Part shown: positions 49,434 through 57,526 of the stretch, in pieces | Layout: every line of letters begins with the position of its first letter | How positions within the stretch are numbered: the first letter of the stretch is position 1 | DNA from: Oscillospiraceae bacterium | GTDB lineage: Bacteria; Bacillota; Clostridia; Oscillospirales; Ruminococcaceae | Assembly (NCBI GenBank): GCA_017541275.1 | Contig: JAFXZM010000048.1 | Span: 1 to 59,998 of the forward strand | DNA length: 59,998 nucleotides | Direction: 5' to 3' | Program-made: the position numbers and the translations under genes | The notes under the pieces: generated by a model | The model's database searches: none | What the model saw: the letters and a program-made list of their open reading frames with translations, nothing else | What the model was told of the DNA's origin: nothing

Positions 49434-49600
49434 AAAGTTTCGCTCAAGCCTTTTCAAAGGCTTGCGGGTCGAGGGCAGAGCCCTCGTCGCTCTCCGCAGA
49501 GAGCGAAATTCCCCAGCGTTCTATAAGGGGAAGATTGGGGCTTGGGGAAAGTACCCCGTAGGGCTGCTTTCCCCATTCAAAATAGCATCGCGAAGCGATA
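49434..49600. repeat. Modular intergenic repeat family D, copy 2
   Basis: AAAAGTTTCGCTCAAGCC, TTTTCAAAGGCTTGCGGG, then GAGGGCAGAGCCCTC and several further palindromes (GCTCTCCGCAGAGAGC, GGGGAAAGTACCCC-like). It fills most of the gap between the glycyl-radical gene and pflA; no gene is seen there. Confidence 0.75.
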
Positions 49601-49674
49601 CCTTATTCTATTTAACCGTTCTAAACCACCTTTTTGTGCGAGAATCCACCCAAATCTTTATTAGCCCTTTCATA

Positions 49675-49923
49675 TCAAAGACTGTCGTGGAAGGTACGTG
49701 AAATCACATCATCCTGCTGCTCTCTCGTGAGCTTGATGAAGTTGACTGCGTAGCCGGAAACACGCACGGTGAGCTGCGGATATTTTTCCGGATGCTCCTG
49801 TGCATCCAGCAGAGTTTCGCGGGTAAAGACATTGACATTGAGATGATGTCCGCCTTTTTCGATATATCCGTCGAGCAGTGCGACGAGGTTTTCGACCTGC
49901 TGATCGTTCGGCACATTATTCAT
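49675..49923 (-). CDS. Free-standing glycyl-radical domain of pyruvate formate-lyase
   Basis: The 82-residue protein corresponds to the last part of normal pyruvate formate-lyase: [35 protein letters not shown] with the radical Gly57, and [17 protein letters not shown]. In most bacteria this is fused to the catalytic core; here the core gene at 50177-52252 ends just before this segment, so this protein must supply the radical. It is similar to the repair protein GrcA/YfiD. AAAGGAGA lies seven bases before the ATG at 49923. Confidence 0.92.
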   Translation of the reverse strand: MNNVPNDQQVENLVALLDGYIEKGGHHLNVNVFTRETLLDAQEHPEKYPQLTVRVSGYAVNFIKLTREQQDDVISRTFHDSL

Positions 49924-49938
49924 AGATGGTTCTCCTTT

Positions 49939-50187
49939 TCAGAAATCATCCGCACCGGAATCGTCCTTTGATTCCGGCTCGGCATCATTGTAATCAAAGT
50001 TCGGAACAGCACAGGCACCGGGCTTCCCGCCGCAGTCGGTGCTGTTGACGGTGCGGACGCGCATTTCGCTTCCTGTTTCCAGCGTGAGATGCTGCGTCCC
50101 CTTCTGCATCAGCTCGTCGATCAGCGCTGCAAGCGCATCGGGATCGTTCAGTGCTTCTTCCGGCAGCGGTGCGGTATCAGGCTTCAT
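49939..50187 (-). CDS. 82-residue protein between the two pyruvate formate-lyase parts
   Basis: Unrecognised. It has a helical acidic N-terminus, the stretch [20 protein letters not shown] that parallels [20 protein letters not shown] of the neighbouring glycyl-radical protein, then two Cys ([12 protein letters not shown]) and an acidic tail. There is no RVSGY radical motif. AGGAGG lies six bases before ATG 50187, and the start overlaps the pfl core stop by 11 bases, so it is co-translated. It might be a degenerate radical-domain copy or an accessory protein. Confidence 0.65.
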   Translation of the reverse strand: MKPDTAPLPEEALNDPDALAALIDELMQKGTQHLTLETGSEMRVRTVNSTDCGGKPGACAVPNFDYNDAEPESKDDSGADDF

Positions 50188-52252
50188 CTTCCGCCTCCTG
50201 CCGCAGGGCATCGAGGTCGAGGTCGCCGCTGAAAACGGTCTGGCTCTTGCCAAGCGCATCCGGAATGATCGAGAAGGTATTGGAGATGCCGTCCTGTGCA
50301 TGGCGGAAGGGGAGCTTTGAGACAGAGCTCAGCGAAGCGACCGCGCCGTGGGTATCTCTGCCGTGCATCGGATTGGCGCCGGGTGCAAGGGGCGTGCCGT
50401 GCTTTCTGCCGTCTGGGGTATTGCCGGTTTTGCGGCCGTAGACGACATTCGAGGTAATTGTCAGGATGCTCATGGTCGGGACGCTGTCGCGGTAGGTGTG
50501 GTGCTTGCGGATCTTGTCCATGAAGCGGCGGACGATATCGACTGCGATCTGATCGACGCGGTCGTCGTCGTTGCCGTATTTGGGGAAGTCGCCCTCAGTC
50601 TCATAATCGACAACGATGCCTTCCTCATCGCGGATACATTTGACCTTTGCGTATTTGATTGCGCTGAGGGAATCCGCCACGACGGAGAGTCCGGCGATGC
50701 CGGTCGCGAAATAGCGCTTGACGTCGCGGTCATGCAGAGCCATCTGCAATTTTTCGTAGCAGTACTTGTCATGCATATAGTGGATGACATTCAGGGTATT
50801 GACATACAGACCCGCGAGCCATTCCATCATTTCGTCGTACTTTTGCATGACATCGTCGTAATCGAGGTAATCGCCCGTAACCGGACGGTATTTCGGGCCG
50901 ACCTGAATTTTCAGGACCTCATCGACGCCGCCGTTAATCGCATAGAGCAGACATTTGGCGAGGTTCGCTCTCGCGCCGAAGAACTGCATTTCCTTGCCGA
51001 CGCGCATGGAGGAAACGCAGCATGCGATCGCGTAGTCATCGCCGTGCGTCACGCGCATGAGGTCATCGTTTTCGTACTGGATCGAGGAGGTTTTGATTGA
51101 CATTTTCGCGCAGAACCGTTTGAAATTCTGAGGCAGCATGGTAGACCAGAGCACAGTCATATTGGGCTCCGGCGCCGTACCGAGATTATTGAGCGTATTG
51201 AGGTAGCGGAAGGAATTTTTCGTAACCATATGCTTTCCGTCCACGGAGACGCCGCCGATGGACTCAGTGACCCACGTAGGGTCGCCGGAGAACAGCGCAT
51301 TATATTCCGGTGTCCGGGCGAATTTGACGAGCCGGAGCTTCATGATAAAGTGGTCGATGAGCTCCTGGGCATCTTTTTCGGTGAGGATGCCGCGGTTGAT
51401 GTCGCGCTGGATATAGATATCGAGGAAGGTTGAGGTTCTGCCGAGGCTCATTGCAGCGCCGTTCTGCTCCTTAACGGCAGCGAGATAGCCGAAATAGAGC
51501 CACTGCACGGCCTCCTGCGCATTTTTGGCGGGGCGGGAGATATCGAAGCCGTAGATGCGGCCGAGCTCCTTGAGCTCATTGAGGGCGCGGATCTGCTCGG
51601 AGAGCTCCTCACGGAGGCGGATATTTTTGGAGGTCATGCGGACAAAATCGTTTGCCTTCTGATGCTCCTTGTCCTCAATCAGCATATCGACGCCGTAGAG
51701 GGCGACTCTGCGGTAATCGCCGATGATTCTGCCTCTGCCGTAGGCATCGGGCAGGCCGGTGAGGATAGCAGATTTTCTGGCGAGGCGCATTTCCGGGGTA
51801 TAGGCATCGAAAACGCCCTGATTATGCGTTTTGCGGTATTTGGTAAAGATTTCGACGATCCGGGGATCGATGCCGTAGCCGTAGGAATTGCAGGCCTGCT
51901 GAGCCATCCGGATGCCGCCGAAGGGCTGAAGTGCGCGCTTAAACGGCTTATCCGTCTGAAGGCCGACGATTTTTTCGAGTTTTTTGTTCAGATAGCCGGG
52001 GCCGTGAGAGGTAATTGTAGAGATGATTTCGGTGTCCATATCGAGGACGCCGCCTGCTCTGCGCTCCAGAGCCGAGAGCTCAGTGACCTGTGCCCAGAGT
52101 TCATTTGTTGCGTCAGTGGGGCCCTCAAGGAAGCTCTCGTCGCCGTCATAGGGAGTGAAATTCCGGTGAATGAAATCTCTTACATTGACGGACGTACTGC
52201 TCCACCGTCCGGGTGTAAAGCCGTCCCATTCCGCTGCAAATTCGTTAAACAT
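50177..52252 (-). CDS. pflB: Pyruvate formate-lyase catalytic core lacking the glycyl-radical domain
   Basis: Converts pyruvate and CoA to acetyl-CoA and formate. The 691-residue protein covers the barrel with the catalytic Cys pair 411-412 ([12 protein letters not shown]) and [13 protein letters not shown], and stops after [11 protein letters not shown], where the fused enzyme would continue into the radical domain. That domain is encoded by 49675-49923. Full-length enzymes have about 740-760 residues. The start at 52252 follows GAGG by six bases. A near-consensus promoter lies at 52329-52356. Confidence 0.95.
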   Translation of the reverse strand: MFNEFAAEWDGFTPGRWSSTSVNVRDFIHRNFTPYDGDESFLEGPTDATNELWAQVTELSALERRAGGVLDMDTEIISTITSHGPGYLNKKLEKIVGLQTDKPFKRALQPFGGIRMAQQACNSYGYGIDPRIVEIFTKYRKTHNQGVFDAYTPEMRLARKSAILTGLPDAYGRGRIIGDYRRVALYGVDMLIEDKEHQKANDFVRMTSKNIRLREELSEQIRALNELKELGRIYGFDISRPAKNAQEAVQWLYFGYLAAVKEQNGAAMSLGRTSTFLDIYIQRDINRGILTEKDAQELIDHFIMKLRLVKFARTPEYNALFSGDPTWVTESIGGVSVDGKHMVTKNSFRYLNTLNNLGTAPEPNMTVLWSTMLPQNFKRFCAKMSIKTSSIQYENDDLMRVTHGDDYAIACCVSSMRVGKEMQFFGARANLAKCLLYAINGGVDEVLKIQVGPKYRPVTGDYLDYDDVMQKYDEMMEWLAGLYVNTLNVIHYMHDKYCYEKLQMALHDRDVKRYFATGIAGLSVVADSLSAIKYAKVKCIRDEEGIVVDYETEGDFPKYGNDDDRVDQIAVDIVRRFMDKIRKHHTYRDSVPTMSILTITSNVVYGRKTGNTPDGRKHGTPLAPGANPMHGRDTHGAVASLSSVSKLPFRHAQDGISNTFSIIPDALGKSQTVFSGDLDLDALRQEAEDEA

Positions 52253-52328
52253 ATCTGACCTCATCCTTTCTGCGGACAAACGGCCGCAAATGTCGGACTA
52301 TTGAACCGACTGTACTGTTTCATCTTTT

Positions 52329-52356
52329 ATTATACTACTTTTCGCGCATTTGTCAA
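52329..52356 (-). promoter_or_regulatory. Strong promoter of the split pfl operon
   Basis: On the minus strand a perfect TTGACA (52356-52351), 16 bp, perfect TATAAT (52334-52329). The leader to the pfl start is about 70 bases. Confidence 0.82.
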
Positions 52357-52483
52357 GGCAAAAACCGCACATTAGGAGCAGTTGATCACGGATAATATAT
52401 TTTTTTGCAATAAGCCGGAATCGGCGGCGGGGAACAGGCCCAATCAAAACAGTAAAAGCATAAGACTTACTTCTCCCCGCAGG

Positions 52484-52542
52484 TCGGGGGCGAAAACTGC
52501 CAGACGGGCTCCGTCCTAAGGGGAAAGGGAGAATGAGCGACC
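52484..52542. repeat. Repeat family B, copy 2
   Basis: The same 59 bases as 13616-13674, differing at about two positions, in the same orientation on the plus strand. Confidence 0.85.
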
Positions 52543-52767
52543 GGAGGAAGCGTCCCTTTGGTGCAGGTCAAGGGGCGCGAAGCCCCTTGCCGCGCTCCGC
52601 AGAGCGCGGCACACCTTTTTGCGCTTTTGAACGCAAAAACGTATCGCCGGAGGAAATCGGTTCCTCCGGCGATGGTTTTTTTGCATATAAAGATTTAGGT
52701 GGTTTCTGTTATATTTTCGGTAATTAGAATTTGTTTCAGAAACTGGAAGCGAATCGCACAGCGATGC

Positions 52768-52832
52768 GCGGCCGGAGGGCTCTGCCCTCCGGTCTCCCGC
52801 AAGCCTTTGAAAAAGCTTGCGCGAAACTTTTA
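52768..52832. repeat. Modular intergenic repeat family D, copy 3 (inverted)
   Basis: On the minus strand it reads AAAAGTTTCGCGCAAGC, TTTTTCAAAGGCTTGCGGG and GGAGGGCAGAGCCCTCC, matching the cores at 45737 and 49434. Confidence 0.75.
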
Positions 52833-52903
52833 TTTTGTATCACAATGTGAGTTTGAATGCCCGGGTAAAACTTCAACCGCCTAAAAGTTACATACCCTGT
52901 TGT

Positions 52904-53974
52904 TTATTCGGTCGGTGCTGTTGTTTCGGCCTCGGCCGATTCATCCTCCGTGCCGGACTGCACCGCACTGCTGCCCCAGCTCTGATCCTCACGCGGCATC
53001 TCAACAGTCACGATAAAGCCGTGCTTATTGTTGCCGGACACAGTATACCGCAGCGTGCGCGGCACCGGCAGGCTGACGGTCTCGCTCGTGTCATTGGGAT
53101 CAACCGAAACATAATATATCTCATACTGCCGCCCGACCGCATCCTTCTCAAACAGATGCGTGCCGTCAAAGGGGTATTCCTCGACCAGATCGAGATATTC
53201 CTCCAGACACATATTGTTCTGCGCCATGAACATCGAATGCGGCAGTCCGACATAGCGGAAAGCCCATGCGCTGCTGCCGGCGGTCTGTGTCAGCAGTTCT
53301 TTTCCCGGCGGAAAGCGCCGTACAAAGCCATATTCGGCACAGTGCTCCGCAATCCAGGCGTAATCGCCCTCACCGTCAAAATCCTTGAACCCGGCACCGT
53401 TTGCGATGCAGAAATCAAACGTATATCCGGTCTGATACTCCGAGCAGCCCGGCAGGGGATTATTCTCCGCATCCTTTTCATAGAGCTTTTTCTGCTGATC
53501 CTTCGTGCGGTAACCGTTAAACAGCAGCAGATCGGAATGCTCCTTCGCCTTATAAAAGCCCGCCGCAAGCTGATTGACAGCCTCCATGGCATCGCTGCGG
53601 AGCTGCACATCCAGATCGCGCACGGTCAGGTAGCCGTTGCGCTTGTCATAGGCGCGGACGATGTTTTCGTCATAATCTTCTGCCAGAAATGTCTCATTGA
53701 CCAGAATCAGCGCGCCGTGTCTGATTTCCGTCACGGGGATTTCGACGGTAGTATAATCCGGATGCTCGGCCGGCTTGGTTGTTTCCGGCTCCGGAATCGA
53801 GATTTCGACCTGCTCGACGGAATCCGGGGTATCCCGCCGCAAAGACTGCATGCCCGAACGGACACGGTGAATACCGTAATAGCCGCCGGCAGCCAGCACA
53901 ACTGCGATCAGGCCGGCGATCAGACCCTTCGGGGATTTCCGCAGCTCTTTGCCGGTTGAACGATAATCTGCCAT
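52904..53974 (-). CDS. VanY-like D,D-carboxypeptidase-fold protein lacking two zinc-site histidines
   Basis: The 356-residue membrane-anchored protein (helix about 17-35) has the VanY/D-alanyl-D-alanine carboxypeptidase fold: FNGYRTKDQQKKLYE, SEYQTGYTFDF, EHCAEYGFVRRFPPGKE and WAFRYVG. Active relatives have SEHQTG and WHxRYVG; here His is Tyr180 and Ala238, while Asp187 is kept. Zinc binding and peptidase activity are therefore doubtful. An extra C-terminal domain of about 100 residues ends in an acidic Ser/Thr tail. It may be a peptidoglycan-binding pseudoenzyme. ATG 53974 follows a modest GGGAA site. Confidence 0.82.
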   Translation of the reverse strand: MADYRSTGKELRKSPKGLIAGLIAVVLAAGGYYGIHRVRSGMQSLRRDTPDSVEQVEISIPEPETTKPAEHPDYTTVEIPVTEIRHGALILVNETFLAEDYDENIVRAYDKRNGYLTVRDLDVQLRSDAMEAVNQLAAGFYKAKEHSDLLLFNGYRTKDQQKKLYEKDAENNPLPGCSEYQTGYTFDFCIANGAGFKDFDGEGDYAWIAEHCAEYGFVRRFPPGKELLTQTAGSSAWAFRYVGLPHSMFMAQNNMCLEEYLDLVEEYPFDGTHLFEKDAVGRQYEIYYVSVDPNDTSETVSLPVPRTLRYTVSGNNKHGFIVTVEMPREDQSWGSSAVQSGTEDESAEAETTAPTE

Positions 53975-54066
53975 AATCAATTCCCGGCGGCACGGCCGTG
54001 TCCGGCGCTGCTGCCGCCTGCTCCTTTCTGTGTGCATATGTCCGTAAAGCGGATGAATTCCCCTAT

Positions 54067-54095
54067 ATTATACCACATTATCCGGAAAAATGCAA
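54067..54095 (-). promoter_or_regulatory. Promoter of the VanY-like gene
   Basis: On the minus strand TTGCAT (54095-54090), 17 bp, TATAAT (54072-54067). Confidence 0.72.
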
Positions 54096-54104
54096 TGGGA
54101 AGGG

Positions 54105-54147
54105 AGAAAAAAGGCACGGCCGCAGGATGTCTGAATCCTGCGGCCGT
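54105..54147 (-). terminator. Terminator after the Wzz-like gene
   Basis: On the minus strand a 13-bp stem ACGGCCGCAGGAT / ATCCTGCGGCCGT with a 6-base loop, followed by GCCTTTTTTC. Confidence 0.85.
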
Positions 54148-54158
54148 TTATCATGCGG

Positions 54159-55733
54159 TTATTCGGCTGCTTCCGTTGCTTCCTCAGCTGTTTCTTCTGC
54201 CGGTTTCTCCGGCTCGCTGCTGTCGTCCTTGCTGTCATCCTTGCCGTCGCCGCTGCCGTTCTTCGCTGCAACAGCCGCACGCTTTTTGCGCGTTTCTTCA
54301 GCCATTGCCTTGAAGAATGCGTAGCCCAGATATGCCATGAGAATCACGACCTCTAGACCGATGACCGGGAGCAGCGCACTCTTGATACCGGTCTTGACAG
54401 TTGTCTTGACGTCATTGCTCGGCGGAACAAGAACCGAATAGGCGTTTGCCAGAGAAACATTGCGGTAGTAGTCGTCCGCAGTCTCCTTGACAAGCTCGGT
54501 GATGTTGACGACCTTCTCGTTGAGCTTTGCCAGATCCTCCTCGACCTTCTTCTTCTTGTCGGTCGAGCCGACGGTTGTTTTGCGGAGCGCAACCAGACGC
54601 TGCTTGTAGTATTCAATCTGCTGTGTTGTATGGGAAAGATCGCTCTGCGCATTGATCTTCTGGGTAATCATTTTGTCGTACTGCTCGGATGCAACAGAGG
54701 ACTGCGTATTGATATCGTCATTGCCGTTGCCGAAAATGTAGATATCATCCTTGACATAGCTTTCGATCGAGGCTTCCAGTGATGCGAGCTTTTCCTCATA
54801 TTCCTTCTTATTGCGGGTGAGGTTCTCGATGCGGTATTCGTAATAGGCCTGTACGCGCTCCTTGTCCTTCGTCACATTGTTGACGGAGATGTAGGACGAA
54901 ATCAGATCGAGGTCAAGATCGCTGACCGTGTTGATTGTATCGCGCAGATCGGCGAAGGTGTAGCCGGTCGCAGTCGAACGGAATCTGGTCGTGTCATCCG
55001 TTGCAAGGCTGTTGACATAGCGACGCAGCTTGCCGAGCGAATCGCTGAACATATCGACGGCCTCTGCATAATCATAATCCTCATAGTCCAGTGCGCCGAG
55101 TGCCGAGCCGAGCGGTTCATTATAGCCGTACTGCTTGAAGAAGTAGTTTTTATACTCATCGAGGATGGCATTCAGGAGCTGAACAGCCTCCGAACGTTTG
55201 AGGTCTGTATCCTTGAAATTGAACGAAACCTTATACTGTGTGGAAAACCATGATTCATCCAGAATTGCCTGCGCAGCGGGCATGCCGTTCTGTGCATTTT
55301 CAAAGACATTGTGATATGCAGTCAGGCGACTGATCGTATCCTCCGGAACAACGCCGTCCACCTCAATGCCCTGCCGGACGCTTTCCAGGATATCAAGCTC
55401 CATGTTGCAGTCCGAAAGCGCTGCCTCCAGCACAACCGGATTCTTCAGGGAGTTGGGGTCAAAGTTCCTGCCGTCCGGGGCCTTGCCCTTCTCGATGCCG
55501 TCATAATTGAAGCTGACGAGCGCCTCCACCGGCATGGAAGATGTCGTTGTGAAGAAGATGCTCAGGCCGGTAATCAGGCCGCCGACGATGACCGATACCA
55601 GAAACCAGACCATGAAATACTTTTTCAGCTTCCGGAAGATCGCTGAAAGGGAAATGACGACTTCATCCTCATGCTGCTCCTCATTTTTGAGGATCACATT
55701 GACATTGCGTTCCTCAGCCTTTTTTTCTGCCAT
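54159..55733 (-). CDS. Wzz-like polysaccharide chain-length/co-polymerase protein
   Basis: The 524-residue protein has two membrane helices (about 40-61 and about 455-475) that enclose a long extracytoplasmic region rich in coiled coil (NLTRNKKEYEEKLASLEASI; KKKVEEDLAKLNEKVVNI), the plan of Wzz/chain-length determinants of surface polysaccharide export. The C-terminal tail is cytoplasmic and highly charged (Lys/Ala then Asp/Glu). There is no tyrosine kinase domain. No other polysaccharide genes are nearby. GGAGG lies nine bases before ATG 55733. Confidence 0.72.
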   Translation of the reverse strand: MAEKKAEERNVNVILKNEEQHEDEVVISLSAIFRKLKKYFMVWFLVSVIVGGLITGLSIFFTTTSSMPVEALVSFNYDGIEKGKAPDGRNFDPNSLKNPVVLEAALSDCNMELDILESVRQGIEVDGVVPEDTISRLTAYHNVFENAQNGMPAAQAILDESWFSTQYKVSFNFKDTDLKRSEAVQLLNAILDEYKNYFFKQYGYNEPLGSALGALDYEDYDYAEAVDMFSDSLGKLRRYVNSLATDDTTRFRSTATGYTFADLRDTINTVSDLDLDLISSYISVNNVTKDKERVQAYYEYRIENLTRNKKEYEEKLASLEASIESYVKDDIYIFGNGNDDINTQSSVASEQYDKMITQKINAQSDLSHTTQQIEYYKQRLVALRKTTVGSTDKKKKVEEDLAKLNEKVVNITELVKETADDYYRNVSLANAYSVLVPPSNDVKTTVKTGIKSALLPVIGLEVVILMAYLGYAFFKAMAEETRKKRAAVAAKNGSGDGKDDSKDDSSEPEKPAEETAEEATEAAE

Positions 55734-55813
55734 TCCTTTATTCCTCCATTCGGGGGCACCGTGCAAAAAGCCGACAGAATCCCCGTAATACCCGAAAAAG
55801 GGCGTATGAAAGA

Positions 55814-55842
55814 AGTATATCATATTTGCGCCGAGATTGCAA
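55814..55842 (-). promoter_or_regulatory. Promoter of the Wzz-like gene
   Basis: On the minus strand TTGCAA (55842-55837), 17 bp, TATACT (55819-55814). Confidence 0.6.
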
Positions 55843-55999
55843 GAAATCCGCCTGCGAAGCCGAAAAAATCTCTTTTTTGCACAAATTTCGCAATCCCCTG
55901 CCCCGGCTTTTTACGAGGCGGAAACTGCTTCCGATTCTGCCATTTGTTTCCGGCTCAGCCGCGAATCGGAAAAGCTTGTCTATTTTTTCTGCTTTTCGC

Positions 56000-56028
56000 T
56001 TGACATTCAGCGAAAAATATGGTATGAT
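56000..56028 (+). promoter_or_regulatory. Promoter of the 56.1-57.5 kb operon
   Basis: Perfect TTGACA (56000-56005), 17 bp, TATGAT (56023-56028). Confidence 0.75.
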
Positions 56029-56100
56029 AGACTAAATAGTGTGAGAATCAACGCCACACGCAGAAAGCCGGATTTCAGCCGGCGTGAAGGAGGCAGAGTT

Positions 56101-56979
56101 ATGCATTATATCAAGGACGAAACACAGTATGAAGCGCTGAAGAAGCAGGGCGAGGAGCTTGAGGCGCTGCTGCAAAGTGCGGAGCATTCCGAGCAGGAAA
56201 AGCAGCGCGCACTCATGGATTACCTCAATCTGCTGAACAGCGAGCGTGCAGCAGAGCTCGGCGTCGCATTTACTGAGCGGATGCTGGAGCGCGTATCCAG
56301 CGCCATGGAGGCACACCCGACTGCCGATGTCGCAGTCGATATGCTGTACACCTGTCTGCTGCTTCAGCAGTTCCATGCAATGCAGTTTGATTCGTGGCGT
56401 TCGCATCCGGCGATCGAAAGCTGCCGGAATGCGCTGCGGCTGCTGGAGGCGGAGGGCCGCTGGTCTGACTGCCTGCGTTACTGTCAGGATACCGCCGAGA
56501 CCTATGCTGAAGCACATTTCTGGCCCGAGGCACTGGAATATGCCCGGCTCGGACACAACTGTGTCCGGGAGCTGCTGAAGCAGGATGTCACGGTGCTCGA
56601 AAACGGTGAGCTGCTTGATCTGCGTGACAGTGCCTATTCGATTCTCGCGAGCGCGATGAACACTGCCGAGGGCATCACGCCGGAAATTGCCGCAGAGCTT
56701 CAGGCCGATATCGGTGCGGAGGACTATGCGGCGGTTGTCGCCGAGGCGAAGGAGTCGCAGGAAAGTGAGCCGGAATATGACCCGGTCGAGCTGACACCGG
56801 AATATCTGGCGATCCGGTATGAGCTGGAGGAAAAAATCGACGAGGCACTGGAGCATGAGCGCGGCTATTACGATTTCTGCAAGGAATACTGGATGGCAAA
56901 GCGCATGATTCTCCGCAGCGATTACGGGATCCGCTGGAAGTCGCCCGCAGCACTGAACCCGAATGAGGAGTTCCACTGA
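56101..56979 (+). CDS. Uncharacterised helical (TPR-like) protein
   Basis: Unrecognised. The 292-residue, soluble, acidic protein seems almost wholly helical, with TPR-like pairs in the middle (AEGRWSDCLRYCQDTAETYA; FWPEALEYARLGHNCVRELL) and a C-terminal part (RYELEEKIDEALEHERGYYD). There is no signal peptide. AAGGAGG lies seven bases before ATG 56101; the open frame extends upstream through the promoter and is not used. Its stop overlaps the next start (TGATG). Confidence 0.75.
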   Translation: MHYIKDETQYEALKKQGEELEALLQSAEHSEQEKQRALMDYLNLLNSERAAELGVAFTERMLERVSSAMEAHPTADVAVDMLYTCLLLQQFHAMQFDSWRSHPAIESCRNALRLLEAEGRWSDCLRYCQDTAETYAEAHFWPEALEYARLGHNCVRELLKQDVTVLENGELLDLRDSAYSILASAMNTAEGITPEIAAELQADIGAEDYAAVVAEAKESQESEPEYDPVELTPEYLAIRYELEEKIDEALEHERGYYDFCKEYWMAKRMILRSDYGIRWKSPAALNPNEEFH

Positions 56980-57467
56980 TGCAGACAGCAGGTTTCCGGC
57001 CGCTGATAAGGCAGCAAAAGCAGCTTCCGGAGGCGGAGTGTATCGCGCTCCTGAAGCATGAGCTGCGCGGCGTACTGTCGGTCATCGGTGACGGCGGCTA
57101 CCCTTACGGCATGCCGATGAATCACTGGTACTGCGAGGCAGACGGAAAGCTCTACTTTCACGGCGGCAAGGAGGGGCATAAAATTGACGCCCTCCGCCGC
57201 TGCGATCAGGCGTCCTTCTGCGTATACGATTCCGGAGTTCGTGCAGAGGGCGACTGGGCCCTGACAATCCGGAGCGTGATCGTGTTCGGACGGATAACGC
57301 TGATTGACGACCCGGAGCAGGTTATCAGAATCAGCAGGCAGCTCTGCGGCAAATTTACGCAGGACGAAGCCTATATTGAGAATGAGATACGCTGCTTTGG
57401 CTCCAAAACGCTCTGTCTTGCGCTGACGCCGGAGCATATCTGCGGTAAGCGCGTCAGTGAAAAATAA
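56979..57467 (+). CDS. Pyridoxamine 5'-phosphate oxidase-like flavin protein
   Basis: The 162-residue protein has the split-barrel fold of FMN-binding PNPOx-like proteins: LRGVLSVIGDGGYPYGMPMN, LYFHGGKEGHKIDALRR and FCVYD. In gut anaerobes such proteins (nitroimidazole-resistance-like) are common and of uncertain substrate. It is translationally coupled to the preceding gene. A bidirectional terminator follows. Confidence 0.88.
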   Translation: MQTAGFRPLIRQQKQLPEAECIALLKHELRGVLSVIGDGGYPYGMPMNHWYCEADGKLYFHGGKEGHKIDALRRCDQASFCVYDSGVRAEGDWALTIRSVIVFGRITLIDDPEQVIRISRQLCGKFTQDEAYIENEIRCFGSKTLCLALTPEHICGKRVSEK

Positions 57468-57477
57468 CAGCAATGAT

Positions 57478-57520
57478 AAACAGCGGCCTGTCCGGTTTTC
57501 GGTGACAGGCCGCTGTTTTC
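57478..57520. terminator. Bidirectional terminator
   Basis: A 15-bp perfect stem AAACAGCGGCCTGTC / GACAGGCCGCTGTTT between converging genes, with T-runs on either strand. Confidence 0.85.
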
Positions 57521-57526
57521 AGTATC

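Larger units (their letters stand above)
52357..52903. other. Gene-free gap with repeats B and D
   Basis: No gene is supported. Besides the two listed repeats it holds several palindromes, such as AAGGGGCGCGAAGCCCCTT and CCGCGCTCCGCAGAGCGCGG near 52570-52610. Stretches 52360-52480 and 52640-52740 show nothing recognisable. Confidence 0.7.
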
